Part shown: positions 8,976 through 18,087 of the stretch, piece by piece
Layout of the letters: each line of letters begins with the position of its first letter
Position numbering within the stretch: position 1 is the first letter of the stretch
NCBI GenBank assembly: GCA_016713025.1
Contig: JADJPZ010000003.1
Span: forward strand, 620,001 to 684,000
DNA length: 64,000 bases
Direction of reading: 5' to 3'
Source of the DNA: Saprospiraceae bacterium
GTDB taxonomy: Bacteria > Bacteroidota > Bacteroidia > Chitinophagales > Saprospiraceae
Made by a program: the position numbers and the translations under genes
Notes under the pieces: model-generated
Databases searched by the model: none
The model's input: only the letters and a program-made list of their open reading frames with translations
Told to the model about the DNA's origin: nothing

Positions 8976-9164
8976 ACCTAAAAATCTAAAATGATAATCT
9001 ATTACGACCTCCAAATACTTCAAAATCAGTCGCTTTGCTCACTTTTAGCTTCGCACCATAGTGGTGACTACAGCTTAGCTGCACACAGTATGATTTGTCT
9101 CTAAAAGTGCTGATTTTCTTGTATTTGAAGCTCTCACTACGAATCTCATTTTAGATATTTAGGT
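8976..9164. mobile_element. MITE-like repeat, family A, copy 1
   Basis: A 189-bp non-coding element with imperfect terminal inverted repeats: left ACCTAAAAATCTAAAATGA, right TCATTTTAGATATTTAGGT. It is flanked by the trinucleotide ATT on both sides (8973-8975 and 9165-9167). The two halves also pair internally, so it can fold into one long hairpin. A second copy lies at 16681-16876 with nearly the same sequence. No reading frame of note lies inside. The rest of the gap 8810-9190 between dnaE and xerD shows nothing else. Confidence 0.85.
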
Positions 9165-9190
9165 ATTACAAATTTACTAATATCAACATA

Positions 9191-10111
9191 CTAAATTCTG
9201 CCATCTTTTTTACTCAACGGGTGATATTTTATCATAGTCTCTCTAAGGTAATTTCTGTCCAGATGAGTGTAGATTTCTGTAGTCAGTATGGATTCATGAC
9301 CCAACATTTCCTGAACAGCTCTGAGATCCGCACCTCCTTCTACCAGATGGGTTGCAAAAGAATGTCTGAAAGTATGCGGGCTAACCGACTTTCTGATTCC
9401 TGCTTGTGTTGCATATTGTTTGATCAGTGTAAAGACCATCACTCTGGTGAGACCTTTCCCTCTTCTGTTGAGAAAGAGCGTATCTTCATGATTTTTGGCA
9501 ATGACGGGCAGAATTTTTCGTTCAGTATCTAAGTATAATAGAATATGTTTGATAGCTGAAGTGCCAATAGGAATTAATCGTTCTTTATTGTTTTTCCCCA
9601 GTACTTTCACAAATCCCTGATCAGGAAAAAAATTACTTATCTTTAGTGTGATCAATTCAGAAACCCTCAAACCACAGGCATAAAGAGTCTCCAGCATGGC
9701 GCGGTTACGCTGACTATGTGGCAGTGACATATCTATACTTCCGATCATATGGTCTATTTCCTCATAGCTCAACACATCTGGCAATGCACGCTGCAATTTG
9801 GGTCCTTCCAGTAATGAAGATGGGTCATTTTCAATAATGTCTTCCATCATCATATACTTGTAAAAAGCCCTGATTCCCGAAATGATGCGAGCCTGACTTT
9901 TGGGCTCGAGGCCAAGATCATTGATATAATAAATAAAAGATGTCAGGTGGTCAGTTGTCAATTTATCAGGCGTAAGATCTATCTTGCTGATAATCACATA
10001 TTCCATTAGTTTTTCAGCATCACGGATATAAGCCTCGATGGAGTGTGCCGAAAGTGACTTTTCAAGCAGTAGATAAGCCTGGAAACCTTTCAAAGTGCTG
10101 TGCCAATCCAA
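9191..10111 (-). CDS. xerD: Tyrosine recombinase XerD
   Basis: A site-specific recombinase of 306 aa that, with XerC, resolves chromosome dimers at dif. The SAM-like N-terminal domain covers residues 1-90. Catalytic residues are visible: Arg149 (CGLRVSEL), Lys173, His246 and Arg249 (HTFRH), His272 (LGHESI) and Tyr281 (EIYTH). Length and motif spacing are those of housekeeping XerD. It is separated from dnaE by a MITE. It is probably not the integrase of the nearby island, since it looks like a core gene. Confidence 0.88.
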   Translation of the reverse strand: MDWHSTLKGFQAYLLLEKSLSAHSIEAYIRDAEKLMEYVIISKIDLTPDKLTTDHLTSFIYYINDLGLEPKSQARIISGIRAFYKYMMMEDIIENDPSSLLEGPKLQRALPDVLSYEEIDHMIGSIDMSLPHSQRNRAMLETLYACGLRVSELITLKISNFFPDQGFVKVLGKNNKERLIPIGTSAIKHILLYLDTERKILPVIAKNHEDTLFLNRRGKGLTRVMVFTLIKQYATQAGIRKSVSPHTFRHSFATHLVEGGADLRAVQEMLGHESILTTEIYTHLDRNYLRETMIKYHPLSKKDGRI

Positions 10112-10158
10112 ATATGTTAAGTATTTATAGAGTTAAACTTTTCAGTATATAATCTTAA

Positions 10159-10460
10159 ACCTAAATATCTTTATGAATTCCGTTATGAAGATCAAAAGTA
10201 CAATAAAATAACACTATCAATCGACTTAAATTAAAATTTCACCAAAATACACATCTAATCAATTGATTATCAATAACCATTGTTTGTACAACACTATAGA
10301 ACACCCCTTCATATGTAGCTACCCTTACTTTTAAAATATTTATATTGTGCAAAGGTGAATTGATAGCTTTCATTCTTTTTGAAAAAATCAAAAAAGGTCA
10401 GCACATTTGACATTGAACACTAGGTTGAACCTAAATATCTATAATGAGTTCCGTAGTGGG
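10159..10460. repeat. Two eroded family A ends in the xerD upstream region
   Basis: ACCTAAATATCT followed by an ATGA-TTCCGT-like stretch occurs at 10159-10190 and again at 10429-10460. Both match the outer end of the family A repeat. After the second copy a hairpin of the form CCTGC...GGCAGG (10466-10491) follows. The 738-bp gap 10112-10849 otherwise holds only the family C copy below and AT-rich sequence. Confidence 0.5.
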
Positions 10461-10582
10461 GTCAACCTGCACGACGTTTCGGTGAGGCAGGCTAAAAGCA
10501 CAATTGAACCCGATGGATACATACCTTACAGGGTAAAAGCAGCATTTTGGACGACATATTCTATTATGTGATGCTTATACCC

Positions 10583-10671
10583 AACAGAAAATGATTTGCA
10601 AAATTTATAAATCACAATTATTTGAAAATCTATAACTTGTGATTTAAATTTTTCGCACAATATTTTCTGTT
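10583..10671. mobile_element. MITE-like repeat, family C, copy 1
   Basis: An 89-bp core bounded by AACAGAAAAT and its inverse ATTTTCTGTT. The similarity continues about 8 bp further out on each side (TATACCC on the left, CACTATTA on the right). It is the inverse-oriented match of 39081-39169, and 54182-54269 is a third, more diverged copy. The interior is AT-rich and partly palindromic. Confidence 0.75.
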
Positions 10672-10772
10672 CACTATTAGTTGAAGCACTGCTACTGCAA
10701 GACAGCACAAGTTAATTTGGTTGATTTCGGATTTTAATACAGTTTTAACATTTCTTAAATCAAATAATATTG

Positions 10773-10780
10773 TACTTTTG
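10773..10780 (+). promoter_or_regulatory. Bacteroidota -7 box before the T9SS cargo gene
   Basis: TACTTTTG matches TAnnTTTG 70 nt upstream of the ATG at 10850. No clear TTG box is found at the expected distance, so the call is tentative. Confidence 0.35.
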
Positions 10781-10849
10781 AAGTTTAATAGTAACTTTAC
10801 CAGCATTTTTTTAAAGGGACTTTTTTATACAATTAGTAAAAAATAAAGC

Positions 10850-13489
10850 ATGATCTTGCGTCAAAGTATAATTCCGGTTATTATTTCTGTTTTTTTTGTA
10901 CACTTTTCTATAGCACAAAGTGCTTTTCACAGGACTTATGCTTCAGATAAAAACAAGGATATCGTGAGCATCGGTGGTATTCAGACCAAAGATGGCAATT
11001 ACGTTTCGCTTGAACTCGAAGTAGAAAAAACACCGGATAAGTCTTTCAGATCAGATACCCTCATTGTCACGAGCTACATGCCAAAAGGAGACATCAACTG
11101 GTCCACAGCCATAGCCATAGATACTGCTTTCGGCCGACTCCAGCAAGCATTGGGTAACATCATTCAGGGAGACAGGGATAGTCTGTTTTTCAGCCTGATC
11201 ACTACGAAATCAAATAAACCATCAAAAATTATAGGCTCACTGGATATCGGTGGGAAAAACGGATGGATAAGGGCATACACTACTCAGGCAAACAGAATGG
11301 CAGACGGCACCGCTTTCAGTCATCTTTTGGCAAATCATAACAGATCCTTATTTTCCACTCATGTGGGTGGTAGCAGTACAGACCACGACATTGCACTCAG
11401 TAGAAAAAATTATGCCGGCAATAATATCTGGTCGAAACTTTTATCCGCAAAAGATGGAGCCGGTAGAAACATAACTGAAAGAGTGGCCCATCTTTCTTTT
11501 GAAAAAGACAGCTCGCTGTTGCTTGCCGGCATAGTAGATACCTCCAATCTTACTGCTTTCATTGCGGTCACAGATACTTTTGGCAATCTCAGGTGGAGCA
11601 AAAAGTACCGGACAGCCAATCCATCTCTTGATGGAAGATTGCATGGATATGGTGCTTTAAGACTTGCTGATTCCACTTATATTCTTACCGGAGTTTTGGC
11701 CAGAACCGGTCAAAAAGACAGAGGTTTTATCTTGAAAACCAGAAAAAACGGCGACGTGGACTGGGGTAGAACAATCATGTTTAAAGCTCTTGACAATACC
11801 ATCATCTCTCAAATCACTTTAGATACAAAAAACGATATCATCCTATCGGGTATCAATATGGACTCTATCGCTAAAAAGACTTTTATTTTTGTCATGAAAA
11901 TAAAGCAGGATGGAAGCCTGGTATGGAATAAAAAATATACCAGAGTCGGTGGCAGATCTGAGTTTACCGGTAACTTATTTGCCACAGCAGACGGAGGTTC
12001 AGCTTTGTTTTCATCTGCTATAGAGAGCCAGATGACAAAATCATCTTTTATCAAACTAAATGCCAATGGCAGTTCTACCTGTGAAGAAAATGTATCTGAA
12101 CAAGTCCTTACCGCTGCATCATTTTTTGCGGATACATTGATCTGGACGACAGCAAATGCCGGAACAGTGGATACCGTCACTTTTAAGACTAAACCCAACA
12201 ATTATGATGTACCGGTATTGGCACTGAATGTCCGTCCCTTCTGCCCTAATGAACCGATTGACTGGACTTTCAAGGCAGGTACAAAAGGTGCCATTTTTTA
12301 CGAGTGGAGTACCGGAGAAAAAGGACCAACTCTGGATACCTTAAGAGTATTTAAAACCGGAAAATATTCAGTCACTGTGACTATAGGCGAAAAAGTATGC
12401 TTCATGCTATGCGATACTGTTGAATTAGCCAGATATGATAAGCCCCAGGCAGGTATGAATCTCGGATTGGGAAGCTTTTGTACTACAGGAAGACAAACCT
12501 TGGCTTTTTCTTATACACCTGGACATCCTCAGGTAAAATCAGTTGCCTGGAGCACAGGACAAAATACAAATACTATAGAAATCGCCCAGCCTGGAAATTA
12601 TTCTGTGACAGTAACGGACCAATGCGATGAAAAAGCTCCGGCTTCGACTTCAGTAGGTACTTTCCCGACAAAAATTACAGCTGCTACCATAGCTCCCACC
12701 ATATCTGTAGACTGTTTTACCGGACAGGCGACCGGAACCCTTACAGCAAATGGTAATTCTACAGGCCTCGGACCTGAGACGTACAGATGGAGTACTGGCC
12801 AGGCAACAAAAGCCATTTCTATCAATAGTGCTGCGATCAGAACCTTTACCGTTACCATCACTGACGCGTGTGGAAGCACTGCCGCAAGTACCTACAATAT
12901 GGAGCTGAAAGGACCCGGAATCACAAAAGCCAGCATAAGTATCAATAAAGATGGCATTTGCCAAACGAAAAATATTCGGTTAAATGCTTTGGCCGACAAG
13001 GTCGGTCAACTTAGATATGCCTGGTCAAACAGCACTTCTGCTGAAAGTATCAATGTCAATCAAACCGGAACATATTCTGTTACAATCACAGATGTCTGTG
13101 GAAATACAGGCACCGCAAGCGCAACGATTAAAGAGTCCGATCTGACACCACAGGATTTGATATATGCCAATGTATTTTTCCCTGAAGGAGTCGGTGCCAG
13201 GTTTGAATCAGGGACAGATTCACTTGCCTGGAATGCTTTGAAATTAAACCGTACATTTGGTCCGGTCAATAAACCGGAATTCTGCATAGACATTATTTCT
13301 GCCTATGAATTTTATGTATTCAATCGCTGGGGTCAGCAAGTCTTTGAGTCCAAAAATATAAAAAATGAATGGGATGGCCGTATAGGCGAAAAAGATGCAC
13401 AAAGCGATACCTATATCTGGGTAGTAAAATACAACATAAACGGATTTGAAAAAAAGCTCAAAGGCGATGTCAGTTTGATAAGGCAATAA
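10850..13489 (+). CDS. Secreted protein with T9SS type-B (gliding-type) C-terminal sorting domain
   Basis: An 879-aa exported protein. An N-terminal signal peptide ends near IAQSAF (about residue 23). Residues 30-420 resemble a beta-propeller-like or repeat region with recurrent W-K-K-Y and G-G-D type motifs. Residues 450-770 contain Ig-like units with repeated WSTGQ and YSVTVTD motifs. The C-terminus (about 800-879) has FYVFNRWGQQVFES and a WDGR motif, the gliding-motility-associated type-B domain that directs transport by the type IX system. The protein is probably attached to or released from the cell surface. The ligand is unknown. The stop codon TAA also serves as the left target-site copy of a family D repeat. 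Confidence 0.85.
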   Translation: MILRQSIIPVIISVFFVHFSIAQSAFHRTYASDKNKDIVSIGGIQTKDGNYVSLELEVEKTPDKSFRSDTLIVTSYMPKGDINWSTAIAIDTAFGRLQQALGNIIQGDRDSLFFSLITTKSNKPSKIIGSLDIGGKNGWIRAYTTQANRMADGTAFSHLLANHNRSLFSTHVGGSSTDHDIALSRKNYAGNNIWSKLLSAKDGAGRNITERVAHLSFEKDSSLLLAGIVDTSNLTAFIAVTDTFGNLRWSKKYRTANPSLDGRLHGYGALRLADSTYILTGVLARTGQKDRGFILKTRKNGDVDWGRTIMFKALDNTIISQITLDTKNDIILSGINMDSIAKKTFIFVMKIKQDGSLVWNKKYTRVGGRSEFTGNLFATADGGSALFSSAIESQMTKSSFIKLNANGSSTCEENVSEQVLTAASFFADTLIWTTANAGTVDTVTFKTKPNNYDVPVLALNVRPFCPNEPIDWTFKAGTKGAIFYEWSTGEKGPTLDTLRVFKTGKYSVTVTIGEKVCFMLCDTVELARYDKPQAGMNLGLGSFCTTGRQTLAFSYTPGHPQVKSVAWSTGQNTNTIEIAQPGNYSVTVTDQCDEKAPASTSVGTFPTKITAATIAPTISVDCFTGQATGTLTANGNSTGLGPETYRWSTGQATKAISINSAAIRTFTVTITDACGSTAASTYNMELKGPGITKASISINKDGICQTKNIRLNALADKVGQLRYAWSNSTSAESINVNQTGTYSVTITDVCGNTGTASATIKESDLTPQDLIYANVFFPEGVGARFESGTDSLAWNALKLNRTFGPVNKPEFCIDIISAYEFYVFNRWGQQVFESKNIKNEWDGRIGEKDAQSDTYIWVVKYNINGFEKKLKGDVSLIRQ

Positions 13490-13748
13490 GAGTATGTTTG
13501 AACTTTTATCATTTGGTTCCAAGTGGCAAATTTAATTTTAGCCAGCGTTATATTTTTCGCCGTACCGCGTCATGCTAAACTTGAGCTTCCGGATAGATTC
13601 AGTATTCGCTGCGAGCCGTTGTTCGCAGTTCATTCATTATTGAGTAAAGTATTTTACTCATTTCTCGTCAAAGACGAGACCATTCAATCATCTTGTCCAA
13701 AATAAAATTTCCTCACTTTCACTCAAACGTAAAAATTTAAACATACTC
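13490..13748. mobile_element. MITE-like repeat, family D, copy 1
   Basis: A 259-bp element with inverted ends GAGTATGTTTGAA and TTTAAACATACTC, flanked by TAA on both sides (13487-13489 and 13749-13751). The left TAA is the stop codon of the preceding gene. The interior contains two small hairpins (GAGTAAAG...TTTACTC and CTCGTC...GACGAG). The remaining 340 nt up to padR hold only the regulatory region below. Confidence 0.8.
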
Positions 13749-14015
13749 TAAGTAGTGCTGCATAAAACTAAAAATTCAAAAGTCGCTGTTTTCCTTTTTG
13801 AAAATTAAATTGATTATGTCGATGGCAGATTCAATGTTCATTTTTACGTTTCTAAAAAATGATTTTCCAGTTTAACCTATTTCGCACATCCATCACACAT
13901 TACCTTTCAGGTCATTTCTTTTCTTACAACCTACACTTCCGATCTCCATTCGACAGATTTATTTTATTTTTCGTCGATAAAAACTATGTGTTTGTATATA
14001 GTACCTGCTTAAAGA

Positions 14016-14040
14016 TAGTACTATGTATTGCATGGTACTA
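14016..14040 (+). promoter_or_regulatory. Imperfect palindrome, likely PadR operator
   Basis: A 25-bp inverted repeat with arms TAGTACTATG and CATGGTACTA separated by TATTG. It overlaps the expected -33 region of the padR promoter, and a further half-site TAGTAC lies at 13999-14004. PadR regulators often repress their own operon from such sites, so autoregulation is inferred. Confidence 0.65.
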
Positions 14041-14050
14041 TAAAATGTTA

Positions 14051-14058
14051 TATCTTTG
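14051..14058 (+). promoter_or_regulatory. padR-pspC promoter (-7 box)
   Basis: TATCTTTG matches TAnnTTTG, with TTG at 14028-14030, 20 nt upstream. The start point would be near 14064, giving a leader of about 30 nt. The box sits 10 nt after the palindrome. Confidence 0.65.
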
Positions 14059-14095
14059 TGTCGTTATTGCAATTGAATCAAATATATAATATGAC

Positions 14096-14446
14096 ATGGA
14101 ATTAAAAATTGAAAATACAAAAGCGCAGATGCGCAAAGGCGTACTCGAGTTATGTGTGTTGGCTATCATTGCAAAGGAAGAAGCATATCCTACCGATATC
14201 ATCAATAAGCTGAAGGAATCCAAGCTCATAGTGGTAGAAGGTACGCTCTATCCTTTGCTCAACAGACTCAAGGACGCCGATCTTTTACAATATACCTGGA
14301 AGGAATCCAAGTCAGGTCCTCCCAGAAAATATTACCAGATCACCACCCATGGCAATGAGTTTTTGTCAGGACTCAGGGAAACCTGGGAAGAATTAAATCA
14401 CGCTGTAAATCAATCACAAAACAATACTAAATCAAATAAGAAATGA
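14096..14446 (+). CDS. PadR family transcriptional regulator
   Basis: A 116-aa winged-helix regulator. RKGVLELCVLAII, the VVEGTLYPLLNRL recognition region and GPPRKYYQIT are the family's hallmark segments; it is the short PadR-s2 type with one C-terminal dimerisation helix. Its stop overlaps the start of the PspC gene by 4 nt (ATGA), so the two are translationally coupled. Such PadR-PspC pairs are common in Bacteroidota and are thought to respond to envelope stress or cationic drugs. The inducer is unknown. Confidence 0.9.
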   Translation: MELKIENTKAQMRKGVLELCVLAIIAKEEAYPTDIINKLKESKLIVVEGTLYPLLNRLKDADLLQYTWKESKSGPPRKYYQITTHGNEFLSGLRETWEELNHAVNQSQNNTKSNKK

Positions 14447-16647
14447 ACAAGACCTTTAATATTAATCTCGGAGGATATCCATTTGCGATAGATGAGGATG
14501 CTTTCGAATACATACAAAATTATCTGGGTACGATCAGACGTCATTTTTCCGCATCAGAAGGATGTGAAGAAATTTTGTACGACATAGAAGTCCGTATGGC
14601 CGAGCTTTTTCAGGAACACCTTAAAGGCAGAGCCATCATCAGCATGAAGGAAATCGATGAAGTAATCATGATTATGGGTAAACCCGAAGATTTTGGAGCA
14701 GAGCCTATGTCAGAACAATACACCAGCAACACCAGGGGTAAGAAATCTGATACCAAAATCAATACAGGTAAAAAACTTTTCAGGGATCCGGATGATAAAA
14801 AACTCGGTGGAGTTTGCTCCGGTGTTGCCGCATATCTCGGAATTGAAGACCCGTTATGGTTAAGGATTTTCGTAGTTCTTACTGCGATTTTTTCAGGAGG
14901 ATTTGTCTTCGTGGTATACATGGTTCTGTGGTTTTTAGTACCTGAGGCGGCGTCTGCCAGCGACAAACTCGCTATGCGCGGTGAGCCGGCAACTATCAGT
15001 AACATTGCCAAAGTAGTGGAGGAAGAACTCAACGAACTTGGTGATAAAATTACTGAGTGGAGCAAAGATTTTGACGGTACTAAAAAAAAAAGTGGTGATA
15101 CATCATCAGGAACACACCAATTTAAAGCAAAAGCTATCCTTGCAGAAGGAATCAATATTTTTGGAAGTGTAGCCTCTGGTATTATTCCTGTTTTCAGGAC
15201 TATTTTGAAACCCATATTTATAACCATTGCTATCATAGCGATGGCTGCATTAGGCATATCATGGGCAGCTTCTTTTGTCGGATTGTCTTTTGCTTCACCT
15301 GTGCTTCATGCTGTGGGACCTGATTCTGGATTTGTAAGCTCCCTTGGTATTGGATCTTTATTTTTTACTTTTGGTCTGCCTGTTCTGGGAGCAATGCTGT
15401 TGTTGGCCAGACTTGCTTTTTCTTATAGAATCAATAAAAATGTAAATACCGGCTTATGGACAGTGTGGTTTTTGTCTTTATTTACTACCATGTTTGCCGG
15501 GATGAGTACTATCAAGGAGTATCAATCCCATCATGTGACCACTGCTATCTCTGACTACAACATCGGATCGTCGGATATCAGGATCTCAATGCCGGAAGAG
15601 AATCTGGATCATTCTATGGGTGTTTTTTTAGACAAATTTTTTGCAGACAATGGCAAACAATGGGCTATACGAGATGTAAATATCCAACTCGAAAAATCCA
15701 AAGATGCGTTTGTCCACGTCGAAAAGAAAATTACATCAAGGGGCGAACAACTTTCTGATGCTCAGCAAAATACGCTTTTTGTAGGTAATGATATCAAAGT
15801 AAATGATAGCGAAATTTCTATTTCAAAATATCTCACCATACCAAAAGAACGAAAATACCGAAACCAATCCGTAGACTATACGATCTTCATCCCCGAAGGC
15901 AAAAATATCATTTTGGACAATAGTGTCAGGGGAAGATTAAGACATTCGGAACTGATGAATTGGGAGCAAGTATACTCCAGCGAAGACAACATGAAATGGA
16001 CTGTAAAAGGAAACGGCGTTTTTTCAAAGGAATATGATGAAATCCATCACTTCAAAAGGCAGATTGCCACAGGCAATTACAACAAAATAATTATAGAAAA
16101 CGGTTTTGACGTCGTCATAAAAAAAGGAGAAAAGTCATCTGCCAATTTTTCCGGGAATAAAGAACTGGTAGAAAAACTTACGTTTAAAAACCTGGATGGA
16201 ACATTGACTATAGATGTTCAGGACAATGAATCCATCGAAGATGTTACCATATATATTGAAACCCCATCTTTGGAACTCGTACAGCTTCACGGTGTAAAAT
16301 CAGCCACTATTGAAGGTTTTAATCAGGATAATTTTAAAGTACTGGCCAAAGACACAGAAGGTGGATTTTATAATAATGAAATCAAAATATCAGGTAACAT
16401 TAAAAATCTTGACATCTCCATGGATGGTAACCAAAATCTGCATTTGACGGGAAGTGGCGAATCAATAAGTGCAGTCATCAATGATGGTGCCAATATAACT
16501 GCGGATAAATTTATAGTCAATAAAGCGATAATATCTGGCAACCACACTCACGAATCCAGTTTCTATGTCCAACAACAACTGAAATGTGAATTTCCTGATC
16601 AGATTGACTTTAAAATTTATGGTAATCCAAAAAAGGAAAAACTTTGA
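14443..16647 (+). CDS. PspC domain membrane protein with C-terminal GIN (DUF2807) domain
   Basis: A 734-aa membrane protein. Residues 1-85 form a conserved cytosolic N-terminal domain. A PspC domain is at about 108-170 (LGGVCSGVAAYLG and a hydrophobic helix). Further membrane segments lie near 255-280, 303-325 and 337-360. The C-terminal part (about 540-720) resembles the GIN/DUF2807 beta-helix adhesin-head fold. Proteins of this layout are predicted envelope-stress partners, with the beta-helix outside the inner membrane. It is coupled to padR by a 4-nt overlap. Confidence 0.85.
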   Translation: MNKTFNINLGGYPFAIDEDAFEYIQNYLGTIRRHFSASEGCEEILYDIEVRMAELFQEHLKGRAIISMKEIDEVIMIMGKPEDFGAEPMSEQYTSNTRGKKSDTKINTGKKLFRDPDDKKLGGVCSGVAAYLGIEDPLWLRIFVVLTAIFSGGFVFVVYMVLWFLVPEAASASDKLAMRGEPATISNIAKVVEEELNELGDKITEWSKDFDGTKKKSGDTSSGTHQFKAKAILAEGINIFGSVASGIIPVFRTILKPIFITIAIIAMAALGISWAASFVGLSFASPVLHAVGPDSGFVSSLGIGSLFFTFGLPVLGAMLLLARLAFSYRINKNVNTGLWTVWFLSLFTTMFAGMSTIKEYQSHHVTTAISDYNIGSSDIRISMPEENLDHSMGVFLDKFFADNGKQWAIRDVNIQLEKSKDAFVHVEKKITSRGEQLSDAQQNTLFVGNDIKVNDSEISISKYLTIPKERKYRNQSVDYTIFIPEGKNIILDNSVRGRLRHSELMNWEQVYSSEDNMKWTVKGNGVFSKEYDEIHHFKRQIATGNYNKIIIENGFDVVIKKGEKSSANFSGNKELVEKLTFKNLDGTLTIDVQDNESIEDVTIYIETPSLELVQLHGVKSATIEGFNQDNFKVLAKDTEGGFYNNEIKISGNIKNLDISMDGNQNLHLTGSGESISAVINDGANITADKFIVNKAIISGNHTHESSFYVQQQLKCEFPDQIDFKIYGNPKKEKL

Positions 16648-16680
16648 TCCGGGCAGCTGAAAGTATCGTAACTATTTATT

Positions 16681-16876
16681 ACCTAAAAATCTAAAATGAT
16701 AATCTATTACGACCTCCAAATACTTCAAAATCAGTCTCCGCCGCGGCGGATCACTTTTAGCTTCGCACCATAGTGGTGACTACAGCATAGCTGTACACAG
16801 TATGATTTGTCGCTAAAAGTGCTGATTTTCTTGTATTTGAAGCTCTCACCACGAATCTCATTTTAGATATTTAGGT
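16681..16876. mobile_element. MITE-like repeat, family A, copy 2
   Basis: A 196-bp near-identical copy of 8976-9164 with the same inverted ends, also flanked by ATT (16678-16680 and 16877-16879). It differs mainly by a GC-rich insert CCGCCGCGGCGGA in place of a shorter segment. It lies between the PspC gene and its terminator. Confidence 0.85.
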
Positions 16877-16930
16877 ATTAAGTAGCTCAGTGTAAAGTTT
16901 AGATGCTACACTAATTTGTGCAAGAATTTT

Positions 16931-16978
16931 ATTGGATACAAACGTTTTCACAATCGTTTGTATCCAATTATTTTTTTT
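16931..16978 (+). terminator. Rho-independent terminator of padR-pspC operon
   Basis: A perfect 14-bp stem, ATTGGATACAAACG (16931-16944) with CGTTTGTATCCAAT (16955-16968), has a 10-nt loop and is followed by TA and eight T. The T-run is on the + strand, so it ends transcription from the PspC gene. It also lies between convergent genes. Confidence 0.85.
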
Positions 16979-16991
16979 GAACCATATTCAC

Positions 16992-17732
16992 TCAATTTGC
17001 CATAAGCCAGAAATTATTCAAGCCATCTCCCTGTATCAGTGACACCTGTTGCAGGTTCAACAGTTCGAGCAAAGCAATAAAAGTCACAACGGCATGTATG
17101 CGGTTTTCGAGCTGTAAAAATATTTCGGTAAAGTTGACTTTGCGGCCTTTGGGCAATCTGTCCATGATGTATGATTGCTGCTTCTCCACAGTATATTCAA
17201 ACCTTACGATCTGATGTTTGGGTGTGTTGATATCATCATTGTACCTCTGGATAAGATGTTGAAATGTTTGGAGCAATTTAAATAGACTTAGTGATTCGAG
17301 CTCTACATCGACCAAAGCCTTTTCTGCGATTTGTTTCAGTTCATCGGTCACATTACCTCTTGTATGTCTGAAATGCCTGTTATCTTCGAGTGCTCCCATC
17401 TCATCGAGTATCGCCTTATACTTACGGTATTCCAGGAGTTTTTGTGTCAACTCTTGTCTTGGATCTATTTCATTGCCGTCATCATCCATCTCCTTTCTGG
17501 GTATGAGCATTTTTGCTTTGATGCGCATGAGTGTTGCCGCAACCAGAATAAATTCACTGGCTATGTCTATATCCAGAGATTTCAGATGTTTGATATAGTC
17601 CAGAAAATCTTTTGTGATTTTGGCGATCGGGATATCATTTATGTCCAGTTCGTCTCTTTCTATAAAGAAGAGCAACAGATCAAAAGGACCTTCAAACTGC
17701 TGAATTTTAATAGTATATGATTCCATCGCCAC
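16992..17732 (-). CDS. scpA: Segregation and condensation protein A
   Basis: ScpA kleisin of 246 aa, which bridges the heads of the SMC dimer and binds ScpB in chromosome condensation. The N-terminal signature FEGPFDLLLFFIERDELDI and KITKDFLDYIK contacts the SMC neck. The C-terminal winged-helix region includes FTEIFLQLENR and VVTFIALLEL. The start may be at 17726 (MESYTIKI) instead of 17732, since homologues usually begin close to that point. scpB is not adjacent. Confidence 0.92.
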   Translation of the reverse strand: MAMESYTIKIQQFEGPFDLLLFFIERDELDINDIPIAKITKDFLDYIKHLKSLDIDIASEFILVAATLMRIKAKMLIPRKEMDDDGNEIDPRQELTQKLLEYRKYKAILDEMGALEDNRHFRHTRGNVTDELKQIAEKALVDVELESLSLFKLLQTFQHLIQRYNDDINTPKHQIVRFEYTVEKQQSYIMDRLPKGRKVNFTEIFLQLENRIHAVVTFIALLELLNLQQVSLIQGDGLNNFWLMAN

Positions 17733-17823
17733 AAAGATAATAAAAGTTAGACATTTCTATTTTTTCATTCAGCCAATGTGTGTATAACAAATTGCACAAA
17801 TTCATATTTTCTTTCCCGCTACT

Positions 17824-17872
17824 CCTGCCCGGACTACGTAGGCAGGCAGTCTTATTCCCTAAAGAGCCTGTC
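17824..17872. repeat. Short hairpin repeat related to 28120-28165
   Basis: CCTGCC...GGCAGG (17824-17846) is followed by AGTC and TTCCCTAAAGAG. A similar arrangement, CTGCCTTA...TAAGGCAG then TTTCCTAAAGAG, occurs at 28120-28162. The gap 17733-18087 holds this repeat and the gyrB promoter and nothing else that I can see. Confidence 0.4.
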
Positions 17873-18026
17873 AAGCTATGCTTGAGACGAGCCACCCAAT
17901 CCACCCACATTTTTACCGTCTATTAAGAATAATACTGAAAACGTGCAATTGTTAAACACACGTCAGTCAATATATAAAAACATATGTTTATATTGCTGTG
18001 AATCAAGATATTTAAAGTGTTTTTAC

Positions 18027-18057
18027 TTTGTAAAGATGGATAAAAAAGTTATCTTTG
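18027..18057 (+). promoter_or_regulatory. gyrB promoter
   Basis: TTTG at 18027-18030, a spacer of 19 nt, then TATCTTTG at 18050-18057. Both elements match the Bacteroidota sigma-ABfr consensus. The transcript would begin near 18063, giving a leader of about 25 nt. Confidence 0.75.
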
Positions 18058-18087
18058 CACCCCAATAAAATATATATAAATTAACAA

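Noticed and set aside
9191..10111. The XerD gene as the integrase of the dnaE-end island
   Set aside because: It has the length and motifs of housekeeping XerD, lies outside the repeats on the far side of dnaE, and is separated by a MITE.
13523..13705. A 60-codon frame inside family D copy 1
   Set aside because: It lies within the MITE-like repeat and is not present in the other two copies.
14610..15257. A 215-codon minus-strand frame opposite the PspC gene
   Set aside because: Low-complexity Ser/Ile-rich translation without motifs; it is the shadow of the real gene.
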